A stretch of DNA of 64,000 nt from Pterobdella sp. o SKG-2022 (GCA_964035795.1 OZ038323.1:10472291-10536290), one strand, 5' to 3'; shown: positions 33,435 through 46,294, counted from the stretch's first letter. Numbers and translations are program-made. Notes: a model not told the origin generated them from the sequence alone.

Positions 33435-35784
33435 AGCTTCCATCATTGTTTTTGTTATTGTTTTTATTATCAAAATTTGTGTTATTGTTATTATTATTGT
33501 TATTCAAACATAACTGATTGTTTTCTAATAAATCCCCATCAAGATTATTATTATAAAATAAAGACTCTTCGCTACAAATTAGATTATTGTTGTTATTATT
33601 GAGGTTGTTATTGTTATTATTACAGTTATTGTTTTTATTGATGTTATTTTTATTATTATTGTTATTTTTTCCAATATTATTATTCAATTGTTCGTTGGTG
33701 ATGTTTTGCATCAAAATTTGATTATCAATGGCATTATGGAAAGCAAAGTCAAGAGAGTTACTTTTGAATGTATTGTTGTAAGTCTGTTTAAATGCATCTC
33801 CGTATGCGTGAGTTTCATTAATTGTAATTGTGTTTGTATCGCTTAGTGGATGTGTGTTTTGATCTGTTAGTGGGTTTGTGTATGTGTTTTTGTATGGCTG
33901 TATGAGTGTGTTGTAGTACGTGTAGCTAGTGTCGTTGTGTATGCTGTTTTTTGATAATTCGTCGCCTAAGAAACCAACAGCTGTGGAAATTATGGTAATA
34001 TATTTTCAATAATATATTTAAAAGTTGATATTCATATTTAAATATCGATAATGAGTAATAAACAACGTTACTATAACGAATTTAAATGGTATTATACAGC
34101 GCTTTTTTTAATGGTATGAATTACCATTAGACGATGTTAAAAGAATAACAATAATGATAATAACGGCATAAAAAGCTATAATGATAATAATACTTACGTT
34201 GGTAGTACTCAGGGTAGTACACAAAGCTGTTTTTGATGTTGTTTATGTTCATACTATTATTATTATTGTTGTTATTAATATTATTATTTTCATTATTTCC
34301 AGTATTGATATCTTCATTGTTTTCTTTATTATTATTGCTATTATTATGTGCTGCACTCTCCATAACTAACCCGTTAGTATTATTGAGAATATTTTTGCCA
34401 AATACTTCCAGAAATTCATTATTATTATTATCATTAGCTCTATTATTTTCGTTATTATTTCTATTATTACAAAGATCATTATCATCAACAAAAGGAGGAA
34501 GAAGGTAGGGATGAGGGTAGAATGATGTTTTCTTAGGGTAAAACTGGGTAAAAATGTCCGGAGTTCTTCTAGACGGACGTCTGAAAAACTGTCTGCGCAT
34601 GCCCAAAGCCGTTAGTTGTTTCATTCTCCTCTCTTTTGACCTCCTGTTCTGAAACCACACCTGTTTGTGATTGGATGTTCGTGTGTGTTTGTTGTTGTTT
34701 TTTCAGTTTTTTTGTTTTCATTCGTTTTTTAGTAGGTTATTTCTTATCTGTTTGTTTATTTTTTCGATTTTGTTTTTTTCAATTTTTTCTGTTAAAAAAC
34801 ATTGAAAAAAGCTTTTGATTTTGGTTTTAAAAGTTATTTATTCATTTTCTTCATTATTTTTTATTTTCGATATTTTTTTATTGTTGATATTCATTTTAAT
34901 TATTTTTTTTATTGTTAGAGTCGTCTTCTTATCACCTCAATTCAGCAGAAAGCTGCGCAAGAGAGATATAAAGGAGGTGGGCGAGAAGAACAATAAAAAT
35001 AGTGAAACAACAAAAAATAGCAATACCATGAAACGATATTTGAACAAGAAACTATATGATATTTGATATATATACAAAAAAATTAAAATAGATACAAAAT
35101 TTTAGAAGCATAAAAACAAAGATGAAGAGAAAAAGAAACAGAAAAACTAAAAAATAAGATGAAATGTTGTGCGACCCCAGGGCAGAGATATTAGTTCTTT
35201 ATAAAAACAACAAAAATTAGCGCTAAGTAAATTATGGCACGCGCCAGAAGATACAAATTCAACCACGTGTTTGTATAAAACGGCCATCTTTGTTTATTCA
35301 AAAAATCACGTGACGACCTGGCTGCCATTTTAATCTTGTTTCATGCCGGAAGCGAGTCGTTTGTATGTTTTTATGCTTTAAAATTGTCTTATTGATTTTA
35401 TGAGATTAAATTGTTTTCCATCAAATTTTTTTTTTAGTTTATCAAATATTTTATTTTTTTTTATATGGTTTTGAAAACTTTTTGTTAGTTTTATTGAGTT
35501 TGTGCAACTTACCTCGTTGTATCCAAATCTCATTTTAATGTTTGCAGAAACTCTATCTTGTTTGTATTTTCTACTCATTACTACACACACATCACACAAA
35601 AAACACACACACACATCCACGCACACTTACACAACCAGACAAAAATGTTAACACACATAATTAAACAAACAGAAAAAGATTTAGAAAAACGCATAAAAAT
35701 ACAAAAACTGCTGCGTCTTAAACACACATAAGCTCACACATACACATATAAACAAATACACACACCCACACACACACACACACA

Positions 35785-35829
<45 letters not shown>

Positions 35830-38800
35830 ACACACACACACACACAAACATGACATTGAATAGGATAGGTCAAGCGATATAAGTACTTGAAAGCTTTAAG
35901 ATTGTGGTGTTTGTGTGGTGAGGATGCTGGTCAGATTAACGTCAAATGCATCACTATGTTGGTATCATTGAAATTATATGAAGTGAAAAAGTTATCGTTG
36001 AAATAATTCTATTATTAGTTCTGCATGTTTAAGGAATTTGACAAAAATTTCATTAATAATATAACCGGAAAAAAAACTAATGATTACGGGAGAAAAGATA
36101 AAAATTTAAAAACAATGACAAAAACACAAAAAAAAATATAAGCAGCACCCACCTGTATGACCCTCATATTCAGACCTGTTTCTTGTGCCAGTTGTTCCCT
36201 GATGTGCCTAGTGGGCTTGGGAGTGGTGGAGAAAGCTGATTTTAGCGTTTCAAGCTGTTTCGCCTGTTGTTTATACTCTTGTTGTTTTTTTTGTTTTATT
36301 CATATTTTTTATATTTTAAAAATTCATATATAATTTTTTTCTATAAATAAATCTTTATTTGTTCAAAAATTAAACAAAAATTTTTGTTCAAAGTTTGTGC
36401 TGTTTTAAATTTCTTTTTTTACATATTTCTCTTCCACCAACCTTGATAGTGGTTCTAGGCCCTCTTCTCTTGGCACCTCCACTGCCAGTAGTCACCACTT
36501 CTGCCCCGTCAAACCCATCTTTCATCGATTCACTATCCTTTTCCTCTTTCTTCTTCTTGGTGTCTTTGGTCTTTGCTTGTCCTTCCGGATCTGTGTGTGT
36601 GTATTTGTGGTTGGATTTTGGTTGTATTTGTGTGTTGATTCAATTTTCGTTTGTGTGTATTTATGTGCGTGTGTTACATAAGACATCAATTGGTATCATT
36701 GAATGGCTTAAATGGCAAACATCCTACAGGGCAAGCCCGACTCTAATGCCGGGTTTTAAAGGTTACTACTATTAATATTATTGTTATTGTTATGATTAGT
36801 AGTATTAAGGGTAGAATCAGTGTTAAAGAAAAATTAACAGTGATATTATAAGTAGGATATTATAAATGCATTTTTATAACCGGAAGAAAAGTAAGGATCA
36901 TTATCAGGATTCGCAAGATCATCATCATCACCACTTTTGATGCATTTTGAAGTGTTCTCTTTGTTTGCGTTATTGTTTTTTTCTAAATCTGTGTGTTTTG
37001 TTGGATGGAAATGTTTGTTTCTGATAGTTTGGAACTTAAATAAAAATAAACATATGGAATCAGCTCACAAACAAAACCCAACACACACACACACACAAAC
37101 ACACTGGGACACACATACACTCAAACTCAACACACACACACAAACCAAACACACACACACACACACACAAACCAAATCAAACATACAATTAATTGAAATT
37201 TGTTTTTGATTATGAAGCAGACGCAGTATTTCTTATCAAATTATTATCGAGTTTATCAAAACCCGTTCACAATCGATTCTTACTACAGATTCATTTCATT
37301 ATGAATTTAATACTCTAATTATTTATTCTATAATTTATTTATTCTATAATATATTTAATATTTTTTTTTTTTATTCTATAATATATTTGATCTAATAATA
37401 ATAAAAATAATTTCAAACCTTTATTCTGTATTAATATATATATTTCTTATTCGGTATACATATTTTTTTACATTCATTCTGATAATTTCTGTAAAAATAT
37501 TAAAGCTCCAAGTATAATAAAATCAAAAAATGGAAATGCTATAAAAAATATTTGTGGGAATAAAAAATGATAAACATGACCGAAATAAGATTTGAGACCC
37601 ATAGTTGACGTAGTGGTTATAAAACGGGATTTTTTTGCGTTATACAAATTATTTTTAGGAAAAGAAACTGTCAATCTGTTTCTACCCCAGAAAAAGTTGA
37701 GAACAAAATGACATACACACCAAAACAACAAGGCACAAATGCAAAAGTGCAATCAAAAATATATTAAAATAATAATAACCACATACAAACATGCATATAA
37801 AATTATACACAAACACGTACATACAAACAAAAAAAAACACACACACAAACACACACACACACACAAACACACACACCATTCATGGCAACTTGGTAACACT
37901 CCTTTCCGCACACAAAATCACTCTCTGACAACCCAAATAGACTCTCACCTTTGAACAAAAAAATAACAAAAATGATAATAATAACCATGATTGTTTTTAC
38001 AAGGACATTTATTTTTATTTATATGAATTTTTTTTGTTTGATCATTAAACTCAATTGAATTAGTCGTGTTTTTTTTTATTATCACTGTTTTTATTTCTTT
38101 CTATTCAAAGTGCTATTATTTATTTTATATTTTTATTCTGTTATTTCCATTGTTATTATTACTATTATTTTTGTTGCTATTATTAACCAGTGTTCATTTG
38201 TCGTTTGCAGACGACACAATTGAAACAGTCCACGTGGTAAACCTGTCGATGTTTTTATTCATTATTATTATTGTTATTATTCATTATTGTTATTTTCTGT
38301 TTAAAATTATTCTTTTTATTTTTATATCTTCATTATGGCCAAAGTGGTGTAGACCTGTTGTCTGGCCCTTCTGATCATTTCTCCAGGCTTGATGTGGCTA
38401 CCACACCTGCTGCATGCCGTGGTGAAGGTCCTGTATGAAGTTTATCCATCCATTTATCCATTTGTATGTCTATTTAAATGTCCACTCATCTAGCCACTCA
38501 TTCATTTTTCTATCCATCAGCTCATCCATCTATCTGACACCAATTTAATTCATTTTTTTTATAAACCCATCCAAACACCCATTCATTTTGTTCCCACATT
38601 TTTTTTTCACCCTTATCTATTCTACCCCTTATTTACTTCGTTCCCCCCAGCCCTCTCTGCCTCCAATGCCCACCTGGCAAAATCATCAACGCAGTACAAC
38701 TTTCCTGCCTTGAAGTAGCATTTTTCGCTCAAATGGCACGCACACACAACACACACAACACAGTTGGCATGGTATTTTTTATTAACCACACACAACAGGA

Positions 38801-38846
38801 ACTTATCCTTGATATCTTCACCACATCCCTCGCATGACTCCAGCAT
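32572..38846 (-). CDS. Lhx1/5: LIM-homeodomain transcription factor, Lhx1/5 (Lim1) class
   Basis: Eight exons (minus) with matching phases: 38674-38846, 38355-38430, 38188-38242, 37877-37948, 36442-36590, 36153-36263, 34198-34660 and 32572-33980; 835 codons plus stop. LIM1 has C5, C8, H26, C29, C32, C35, C52 and D55. LIM2 has C64, C67, H86, C89, C92, C95, C115 and C119. The homeodomain lies at about 166-226 and includes [35 protein letters not shown] and [12 protein letters not shown], as in Lhx1/Lhx5. These nuclear factors bind AT-rich DNA and act with Ldb cofactors through the LIM domains. The family is usually about 400 residues; this protein is twice that because of a roughly 600-residue tail rich in Asn, with a Lys/Asp/Glu-rich segment near the end. 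ATG at 38846 is chosen because it places the first LIM cysteine at residue 5, as in relatives, but the frame stays open upstream. Only one Lim1-class gene is visible here. Confidence 0.93.
35217..35335. promoter_or_regulatory. Candidate regulatory element in Lhx1/5 intron 6
   Basis: Within about 115 bp lie a perfect TTAGCGCTAA palindrome (35217-35226), CACGTG E-boxes at 35264-35269 and 35307-35312, a TATAAAA at 35274-35280 and GCCAT motifs. The stretch is GC-richer than its intron. Motif presence alone does not show function. Confidence 0.3.
35757..35847. repeat. (CA)n microsatellite
   Basis: CA dinucleotides broken by several CCCA steps, within intron 6 of the Lhx1/5 gene; reads as GU repeats in the transcript. 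Confidence 0.95.
36700..36795 (+). mobile_element. Possible retroposon tail
   Basis: A short GC-richer piece (GGGCAAGCCCGACTC, AATGCCGGGTTTTAAAGG) runs into TTACTACTATTAATATTATTG-like tail repeats. It lies in intron 4 of the Lhx1/5 gene, antisense to it. No coding similarity; called from its tail only. Confidence 0.3.
37826..37876 (-). repeat. (GU)n tract forming the 5' splice site of Lhx1/5 intron 4
   Basis: On the transcript strand the intron begins directly with GTGTGTGTGT and continues as interrupted GT repeats for about 50 nt. The first GT of the repeat is the donor dinucleotide after exon 4. The other end of this intron (36591 upward) is an (AC)n tract ending in the acceptor CAG. Confidence 0.75.
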
Positions 38847-41800
38847 GCCTTTGCGTTGGGCCTCTGGTTGTTGGCTTTGGTATTGTTTTTTCTTTATTAT
38901 TATTGATTTTTGTTCTATTATTTTTATTGTTTATTGCTCTTTTTGTTGTTGTTGTTGTTGTTGTTTTATATCTTTTTCTTGTTGTATAGTGTTGGTGTTC
39001 CAGAATTTGTATTCCAGGTTGTTTATTTACCTCATTTTTGACTGAGGCTCATATCGCTTTCATATTTCTTTTTGCCGTTTGTGGTATTTAGTGTAGAATC
39101 ATTTGAGCCTTTAAAAAAATATTTTTAGTTGTTATTTGAACAAAAAGCTTAAACATAATTGATATCATAAGCAACTGTCATCATTGAGAACCGTTATATT
39201 GCTTGGAAACGTTTTTATAAAAGAAACATTCAAATAATATTGCAATCATTTGAAAAAAAAAATAAAAACAATAACAGTTTAAGTAACTTGTCCATATGAA
39301 AACTTCAGGATGGAGATTAATACAACTAATAATCATAATAATAATTGATAATTCAAAAATCATCTCACCAAGTTATTCAAAGAAAAAATACAAAATCAAA
39401 ACTTAAAGGAACCAACTATGATTTAGTTTCGACAATTAATTAAGTCTTATGAAACTTTTGCCAAGATTAAAAAACTGTGAAAGAAGGGGGCTTTTTGTTT
39501 TATATCTATCGACTTCACGACTTTTTTCTGTATACATATATTTATTCATTAAATAAAAATATATATATATTTTTTGTTGATTAGTTTTCTTATATGGAGC
39601 CATTTATACATTGGATATGAGCACATATATTTGATTCTGTTTGAGAGTATTTCTATATGGAAATATTGCATACTTGATTATAAATAAATATATAAGTATG
39701 TATATATAGTCAAAAATACCTGATGAAATACATTTAATGTAAATATTTCTTTATTATTGTTGTTATAAGTAAGGTTGCATTTATTTATGCAATCATTAAG
39801 TTTTGACTTGAATATCAGTAAAATTTTCTTATATTCATAAACTTGCACCAGCTTACAAATGAGCCAAAAATATTTCATGTAAACAATTTTTTTGGAAATC
39901 ATTCTGATTAAATTAAAATTAATATTCGAAGCAGAGAACTGTTAATATTTCTATGAAGTCATAAAATTATCTCTAATAAAAGTGATAAAAGAGTCATAAA
40001 TGAACCAATAGAAATGCAGATTATAGATAACATCTCTGAAGCTTAACTTTGATTGGCTGCTCTGACTCGCCCAATCAAATGAAGTTTTTTTGTTGCTTTT
40101 TTTATATAATAATATTTTTTTTTATTTGAAATTTCAAATTTTTATGCTTTTTTTATATTCATTTTTTCTAAACAGACTTCATATGATATAATATTGTAGT
40201 GATAACTAGAATCGACAAACGGTAGAACGGGGAAGCTTTGAATAAGCATTTTCAAAGTTATTTTTCAATAAAACATTACAAAAAAATTATATTTGATTGA
40301 ATTATAGAATAATCAAAATTTCAATGACTACCAAATACTAGCTGCAATGACTAATAAATATTATGTCAAATTATGATGAAAAATTTCTGAAACAATAAAA
40401 TCAATAAAAATTATTATGATAATTAATAATAACAATGGTCATGGATAACAAAAACTATAATTAGTAATATAAAAAAATTATGATAATATTTGTTATTATG
40501 AAACAATGAAAGTTCATCAACTCCGTGCACATATCACACATCTAACTTTCAGCACACACACTGAGTTTTTGTGTATGTGTGTGTTTGTTTGTGTGTGTGT
40601 GTGTGTGTTTTTGTTTTTTTTGTCTTGGTGTTGCTCCGTAGCTTGAAATTATAATAACCAGTTTTTTCAAATATTTCGAAAAGTTCCACTTTTCAATAGA
40701 TCTACAAAACGCACTAAACGCAAAAACGAAAACGAAAGTGTCTCAAAGGAGATTGGAAATCCCAGAGGACAGTTTGTTGCTATTTTTAGCACCCACTTTG
40801 TGACATGTTAGTCTCATGCGTGTTGTTATTTGTTTATGTGTTTTTATGTGTGTTTGTTTGTTTATGTATTTGTTTTTTTATCACTGTTTGTCTAATTTTT
40901 TTTTGTGTTTTTTCAAGTTTTTTTCTCAATATTTTTCAAAATAATTTAAAAAAAAACTGATAAAATGACTTATTTTAAAAAGTAAAAACAAAAACTCGCA
41001 CATACAAACACACCTACAAGCACACACACAAGCACACAAACGACACATTGTTGATGTTTTCATTACGATGCTGTTCAAAACACATGTTGACAACACTTGA
41101 ACCATCTACCAATACTACTACCATCTACCAATACTACTACCATCATCACCACTACTACCATTATCTCTATTCAAAACTATATTAATCATCAATACTAACT
41201 ACTATCACCACCATCATCACCCCCATCACCACCATTATCACCATCATTATCACCACCATCATCATCATCACCACCATTATCATGGGATCATTATCATTAC
41301 CATCATTCCACCACCCTCTACATGAGGGTCATGGGCAATTAATCACAAAATATAGCATTGAAAAAATAACCAAACTTGTCAACTTTTGAGAATGCTTTTA
41401 TAAATAAAACTAGCAAGGTTATTTACAAAAAATCAACAGTATAAACAAAAAATCAAAAATCAACAAAAAAAAATTAAAAACAAAAAACAACAAGAATAAT
41501 AAGAATCTCTTGATCAAGATGAGGCCATAAACATGATAGTGTGATAAAAGTATTTGTTTTGCTCACATAAACTCACACATCTCCCAAACAGAGTCACGTG
41601 CCACTTCCATCTAATCACATGCATATTGTATGATGTGTTTAAATACATAATGGACGTGTGTATATAAATTTATATTGTATGTGTATGTGTGCATGCTTCA
41701 ATACATGATGAGTATGTGTGTTTGAATGATGGATATATTGTATTGTATGTTAAATACATAGTAAATATATTTGAGATGATGTTATATATGTTTAAATACA

Positions 41801-41961
41801 TATAAATACATAAATATTTATAATGTGTGCTGTATATGCATGTGTCTATACACGGAATCTTTTTTATAAACGTCTAAACATAGATATAATAGAGTCTTAG
41901 CTTATGATTTGTATATATCTTTTTTTTTTTACTTATAAGATATCTATAAATAGTTATTTGT

Positions 41962-42161
41962 NNNNNNNNNNNNNNNNNNNNNNNNNNNNNNNNNNNNNNN
42001 NNNNNNNNNNNNNNNNNNNNNNNNNNNNNNNNNNNNNNNNNNNNNNNNNNNNNNNNNNNNNNNNNNNNNNNNNNNNNNNNNNNNNNNNNNNNNNNNNNNN
42101 NNNNNNNNNNNNNNNNNNNNNNNNNNNNNNNNNNNNNNNNNNNNNNNNNNNNNNNNNNNNN
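41962..42161. other. Assembly gap (200 N)
   Basis: Exactly 200 undetermined bases. The flanks are AT-rich with ATATAAAT-like sequence. Reading frames that run through it are artefacts. Confidence 0.99.
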
Positions 42162-42576
42162 GTACATGCAAGCAGAATGAATGTATCCAATAATAACTGT
42201 ATAAATTGATATAAAACAAAAACAAAAACAAATATAAATATAAAAATTATCAAAATATTTGAATATATTTAAACTACAATGTAAGTATGTTTGTCTAAAA
42301 ATAACAACACATAAATATACAGAGATATGAAAAGAAACGCATAAACAAGCACTCATATAATCACTCATACAAAAGTCCATACAAACACACCCAGCCACCC
42401 AAACAAACACCTACAGCCACCCATACAGACACACACAGCCACCCAAACAAACATACACAGCCACCCTTACAAACACACATACATCACAATCACTTTTTAA
42501 TAGCTCAATTCATCAAGAGTTTAAAAAATTTCTCGAACCTCTAATCGCTTCTATCAATTATATCCTCTTGCTTTTT

Positions 42577-42618
42577 CTATTATTGTTATTATTATTATTA
42601 TTATTATTGTTATTATTA

Positions 42619-42656
<38 letters not shown>

Positions 42657-42680
42657 TTTTTTTTTTTTTTTTTTTTTTTG
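42577..42680. repeat. (ATT)n followed by poly-T
   Basis: ATT units with GTT interruptions pass directly into about 25 T. On the minus strand this reads as poly-A then (AAT)n. Confidence 0.92.
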
Positions 42681-42942
42681 TATATATATATTTTTTGCCT
42701 ATCTTGCGCTTATTATGCAGAGATCTCTTGTTATATTAAATCCTAGCTCCGAGTTTTGCATTTTGACTATTATTGATATAAAAATCAAAAAACATGAGAT
42801 TAAAAAATCTTAAATTCCCCATCGTCACTATGATCTCAGCTACGTGTGACGTGTATAAAAGAAGTTTTTTAAATAAATAATAAAACTAAACAAAAAGACT
42901 AACGAACAAACGGAAGTAGATAACAAAGAATGCAGGTGTTTA

Positions 42943-42993
42943 TGACGTCACTAAGGTCAAGTGTGACGTCATCACGGTGTCATCCGATTGGCT
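42943..42993. promoter_or_regulatory. Paired CRE motifs with CCAAT box
   Basis: Two perfect TGACGTCA palindromes (42943-42950 and 42964-42971) have centres 21 bp apart, about two helical turns. An inverted CCAAT box (GATTGGCTG) follows at about 42986. CREB/ATF and NF-Y family proteins bind these motifs in other animals. SMU1 starts 1.8 kb to the right and Lhx1/5 4.1 kb to the left, so the target gene is unclear. Confidence 0.4.
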
Positions 42994-43149
42994 GTGACAA
43001 ATGGCGGGAGATCTGTGAACAATTTGATACGAATTGATGAGTTATAAAGAAAAATGGAGTTTGGGGTGTCGTTTTAGCATATATCTTGAACGAATAACTC
43101 AAAATTATTTTTTTCTCGTGTTTGAGTTTACTGAATATACTTTAAACTT

Positions 43150-43200
43150 GAGTTTGTTATTTGTATTATGCGCTATATAAATGAGCGTTATTATGATTAA
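43150..43200 (+). mobile_element. Retroposon tail remnant
   Basis: Reads TATGCGCTATATAAATGAGCG followed by TTATTATGATTAAA, matching the GCGCTATATAAAT core of the other tail remnants in the window. Confidence 0.45.
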
Positions 43201-44752
43201 ACTTCGGCAGAATGCTTAAAAGAATAGTACAAATCAATCAGCAAATAACGCAGTCTATTTCTTTGGAAATAAAAACATAAAAGTTTAAAAATTTAAACAC
43301 AAAAAAAACAGAAAAATATAATGAAGCGTTATAAGGATAAAATAAAAACAAATTGGTCGGGAGTTGAACCATGGTTGTACTGGTAAGAGTCATCTATGAC
43401 CACAATTTCATTAAATGCAGAATGCATGAGATTAAAGGTCATGAATATAAACACCTATTCTGTTAGATTTATTGATTTTGAGCCCATAACTACAAGAAAA
43501 AACACATAAACATGTAAGTTAAAATGCTACACATGCATGAACAAACACATTTATATACACTAACACACACATAAAAAAACGCAGATTTAAAAAAAAAGCA
43601 GAAAAAAACAAATACATAAAAAAGATGCAGAAAAACACACATATACAAAGACAGAGACAGACAGACACCGAATGCAAATGAGGGTGAATCCCCGAATACA
43701 ACAATACATGTAGATTGCCATTTAACTTCTTTTTTTATACCATTATTTTTCATTATTTTTGCTATTCAATTTTTTTTTATTATTATTTGAATTTTTTTTT
43801 ATTTTCAAAGTATATTTTTTTTATTATTATATGCTTTTATATGTGTATTTTAAAAAATTTGTAATTTAATTATTTAACTCATTTTCACTTACTTATTCAC
43901 ATTATTTTTTTTATTTTTGTTGTTACCGTCTTTGTTATCGTTATTATTGTTATTAGTTATTCAATAGTTATCGATAGTAAGATATTGTTTTCGATTTTTT
44001 GTCTTAAACTCTCTCTTCTACTAATTACCAAATTTATCAACTACGTAATGATGATGGGGCGAATAAGGAAATAAAAATGATACCTTTTACTATTTAAAAT
44101 TTTTTTTTTAAATAATGAACTTATAAAAGCTTGTTTTTAGTGTATTTTAGAAACTTTTTGACTCAAATTTTTAAAATCTCATTTTTTATTTAATTTCATG
44201 TTGATAAAAAGCTTATTTTATTGAAATTAATTTTTTAATATAGATATTTTATATTGTATCAAAGCTATTATTACTATTATTATTGGAAATATATTATTTT
44301 TTTTTATCCTTTTTTTATTGATCATACATTTTAGTATTGGTAAATGAATTAATTTTTATTCAGAAATTTCTATTTTTGGTTTTACTCAAGTTTTAAAATA
44401 ATTTTATCAAGTAAAAATCTTATACCTTATTTTTTTTCATTTATTTAATTTTTTTATGATGAAATTCGAAAAAGAAATAGTGAACAATTTGATTATTTTC
44501 TTCATTTATATTATCATTCAATTGTTGTTTTTGCAAAGTAAATTGAAGGGTACTTTAAGTTCTACTAATAACATTTTATTTTCAAATTTTAAAGTTATAT
44601 TTAAAATAAAGTTTTAAAACATGAATTTTTTTTTGTTTTAAATTATTAGAAAAAATTAAGTTGTAGATTAAAATTAAAAACAAAGAACAATTAATTAAGC
44701 GCTTGAAACTACAAAATTAAGAAACTTTTGCTTAAAATCGAGTTAAAATAGA

Positions 44753-46294
44753 ATGGCTGTGGAAATTGAAGCTACCGATGTTATAAAATTAATTGAGCAG
44801 TATTGTAAAGAGAACAATTTGAACCGAACATTATCTGTCCTGCAAGAAGAAACCGGAGTATCGTTGAACACTGTCGAATCTGTTGAGAGTTTCGTATCTG
44901 ATATCCATAATGGACACTGGGATAATGCATTATTGGCCATTCAATCATTGAAATTGCCTGATAACAAATACATAGACCTGTATGAACAAATAGTACTGGA
45001 GCTTATAGAAGCCAGGGAACTTGGAGCGGCAAGGTCTCTTTTGAGGCAAACTGATCCAATGATTATGATGAAGCATCAATATCCTGATAGGTATTTACAT
45101 TTAGAAAATATGCTTGGGCGTTCATACTTTGATCCAAGAGAGGCATATTTAGAAGGTCAATCCAAAGAAAAAAGAAGAAATGCTATAGCACAATCTTTGG
45201 CAGGAGAAGTTCATGTGGTTCCTCCAGCTAGGTTGTTGTCTCTGCTTGATCAGTCTCTCAAGTGGCAACAACATCAAGGACTTTTGCCTCCTGGCTCCAC
45301 CATTGATGTGTTCAGAGGTCGTGCTGCCATCAAGGAGCAAGAGGAAGAAAGATATCCTACCATGATGAACAGAGCCATTAAGTTTGGACAAAAGTCACAC
45401 GTTGAGTGTGCAAAATTTTCAGCTGATGGTCAATACTTGGTGACAGGATCTGTTGATGGAATTATTGAAGTTTGGAACTTCACAACAGGAAAAATCAGAA
45501 AGGATTTGAAATATCAAGCACAAGAAAATTACATGATGATGGAAGAAGCTGTGCTTAGTTTGAACTTCAGCAGAGATTCAGAAATGTTGGTTTCAGGAGC
45601 TCAAGATGGTAAGATCAAAGTGTGGAAGGTACTAACTGGCCAATGTCTGCGAAGTCTTGACAAAGCTCACTCTAAAGGAATCACTTCTTTATACTTCTCA
45701 AAAGATAACAACCAACTATTAACTGCATCTTTTGACATGAGTATAAAAATCTTTGGACTCAAATCAGGAAAAGCTTTAAAAGAGTTTCGAGGACATACTT
45801 CATTTGTGAATGATGCCATCTTTAGCCTCGACTACCACCACATTATCAGTGCAAGTTCTGATGGTTTCATCAAGATTTGGAACATCAAGAGCACTGAGTG
45901 TGCTAGCAGTCACAAGTCATTGGGGGGTGCAGCAGGAGTTGATGTTGCAGTGTTGAGTGTTCAAAATCTTCCCAAAAGCACAGACCAGTTTGTTGTATGC
46001 AATCGATCAAACACAGTCATCATCATGAATCTTCAAGGTCAGATCGTCAGAAGCTTTTCAAGTGGTAAGCGAGATGGGGGTGATTTTGTGTGTTGTACTT
46101 TATCTCCTCGAGCTGGATGGATATACACTGTGGGAGAAGACAGGGTGTTGTACTGCTTCAGTTTGCAGAGTGGAAAACTGGAGATGACTTTGAATGTTCA
46201 CACAAAAGATGTGATTGGAATCGCTCACCACCCCCACCACAACATGATTGCCACCTACTCTGAAGATGGCCTTCTTAAGCTTTGGAAGCCTTAA
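44753..46294 (+). CDS. SMU1: SMU1 WD40-repeat spliceosomal protein, intronless
   Basis: A single open frame of 513 codons, the same length as vertebrate SMU1 and collinear with it end to end. A LisH motif (about residues 6-38) and a CTLH segment (about 40-92) come first, followed by a helical linker with the conserved [19 protein letters not shown] block. Seven WD40 repeats run from about 211 to the end ([50 protein letters not shown]). SMU1 works with RED/IK in the spliceosomal B complex in the nucleus and affects splice-site choice. The ATG at 44753 matches the family start. No intron interrupts the coding region, whereas every other gene here is split. AATAAA follows about 110 bp after the stop. 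It converges with the receptor gene 400 bp downstream. Confidence 0.97.
   Translation: MAVEIEATDVIKLIEQYCKENNLNRTLSVLQEETGVSLNTVESVESFVSDIHNGHWDNALLAIQSLKLPDNKYIDLYEQIVLELIEARELGAARSLLRQTDPMIMMKHQYPDRYLHLENMLGRSYFDPREAYLEGQSKEKRRNAIAQSLAGEVHVVPPARLLSLLDQSLKWQQHQGLLPPGSTIDVFRGRAAIKEQEEERYPTMMNRAIKFGQKSHVECAKFSADGQYLVTGSVDGIIEVWNFTTGKIRKDLKYQAQENYMMMEEAVLSLNFSRDSEMLVSGAQDGKIKVWKVLTGQCLRSLDKAHSKGITSLYFSKDNNQLLTASFDMSIKIFGLKSGKALKEFRGHTSFVNDAIFSLDYHHIISASSDGFIKIWNIKSTECASSHKSLGGAAGVDVAVLSVQNLPKSTDQFVVCNRSNTVIIMNLQGQIVRSFSSGKRDGGDFVCCTLSPRAGWIYTVGEDRVLYCFSLQSGKLEMTLNVHTKDVIGIAHHPHHNMIATYSEDGLLKLWKP

Larger units (their letters stand above)
38847..44752. other. Intergenic region between Lhx1/5 and SMU1
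   Basis: The two genes point away from each other here, so both upstream regions are included. I saw no conserved exon. It contains (GT)n at about 40570-40610, degenerate ACC/ATC triplets (41100-41300), the assembly gap, ATT plus poly-T (42577-42680), a paired CRE element and a retroposon tail. Confidence 0.6.

Noticed and set aside
41874..42410. Open frames crossing 41962-42161
   Set aside because: They run through 200 undetermined bases and have no similarity on either side.
43352..43400. tRNA-like B-box on the minus strand (GGTTCAACTCC)
   Set aside because: The flanking bases do not form a T-stem and no cloverleaf could be drawn.
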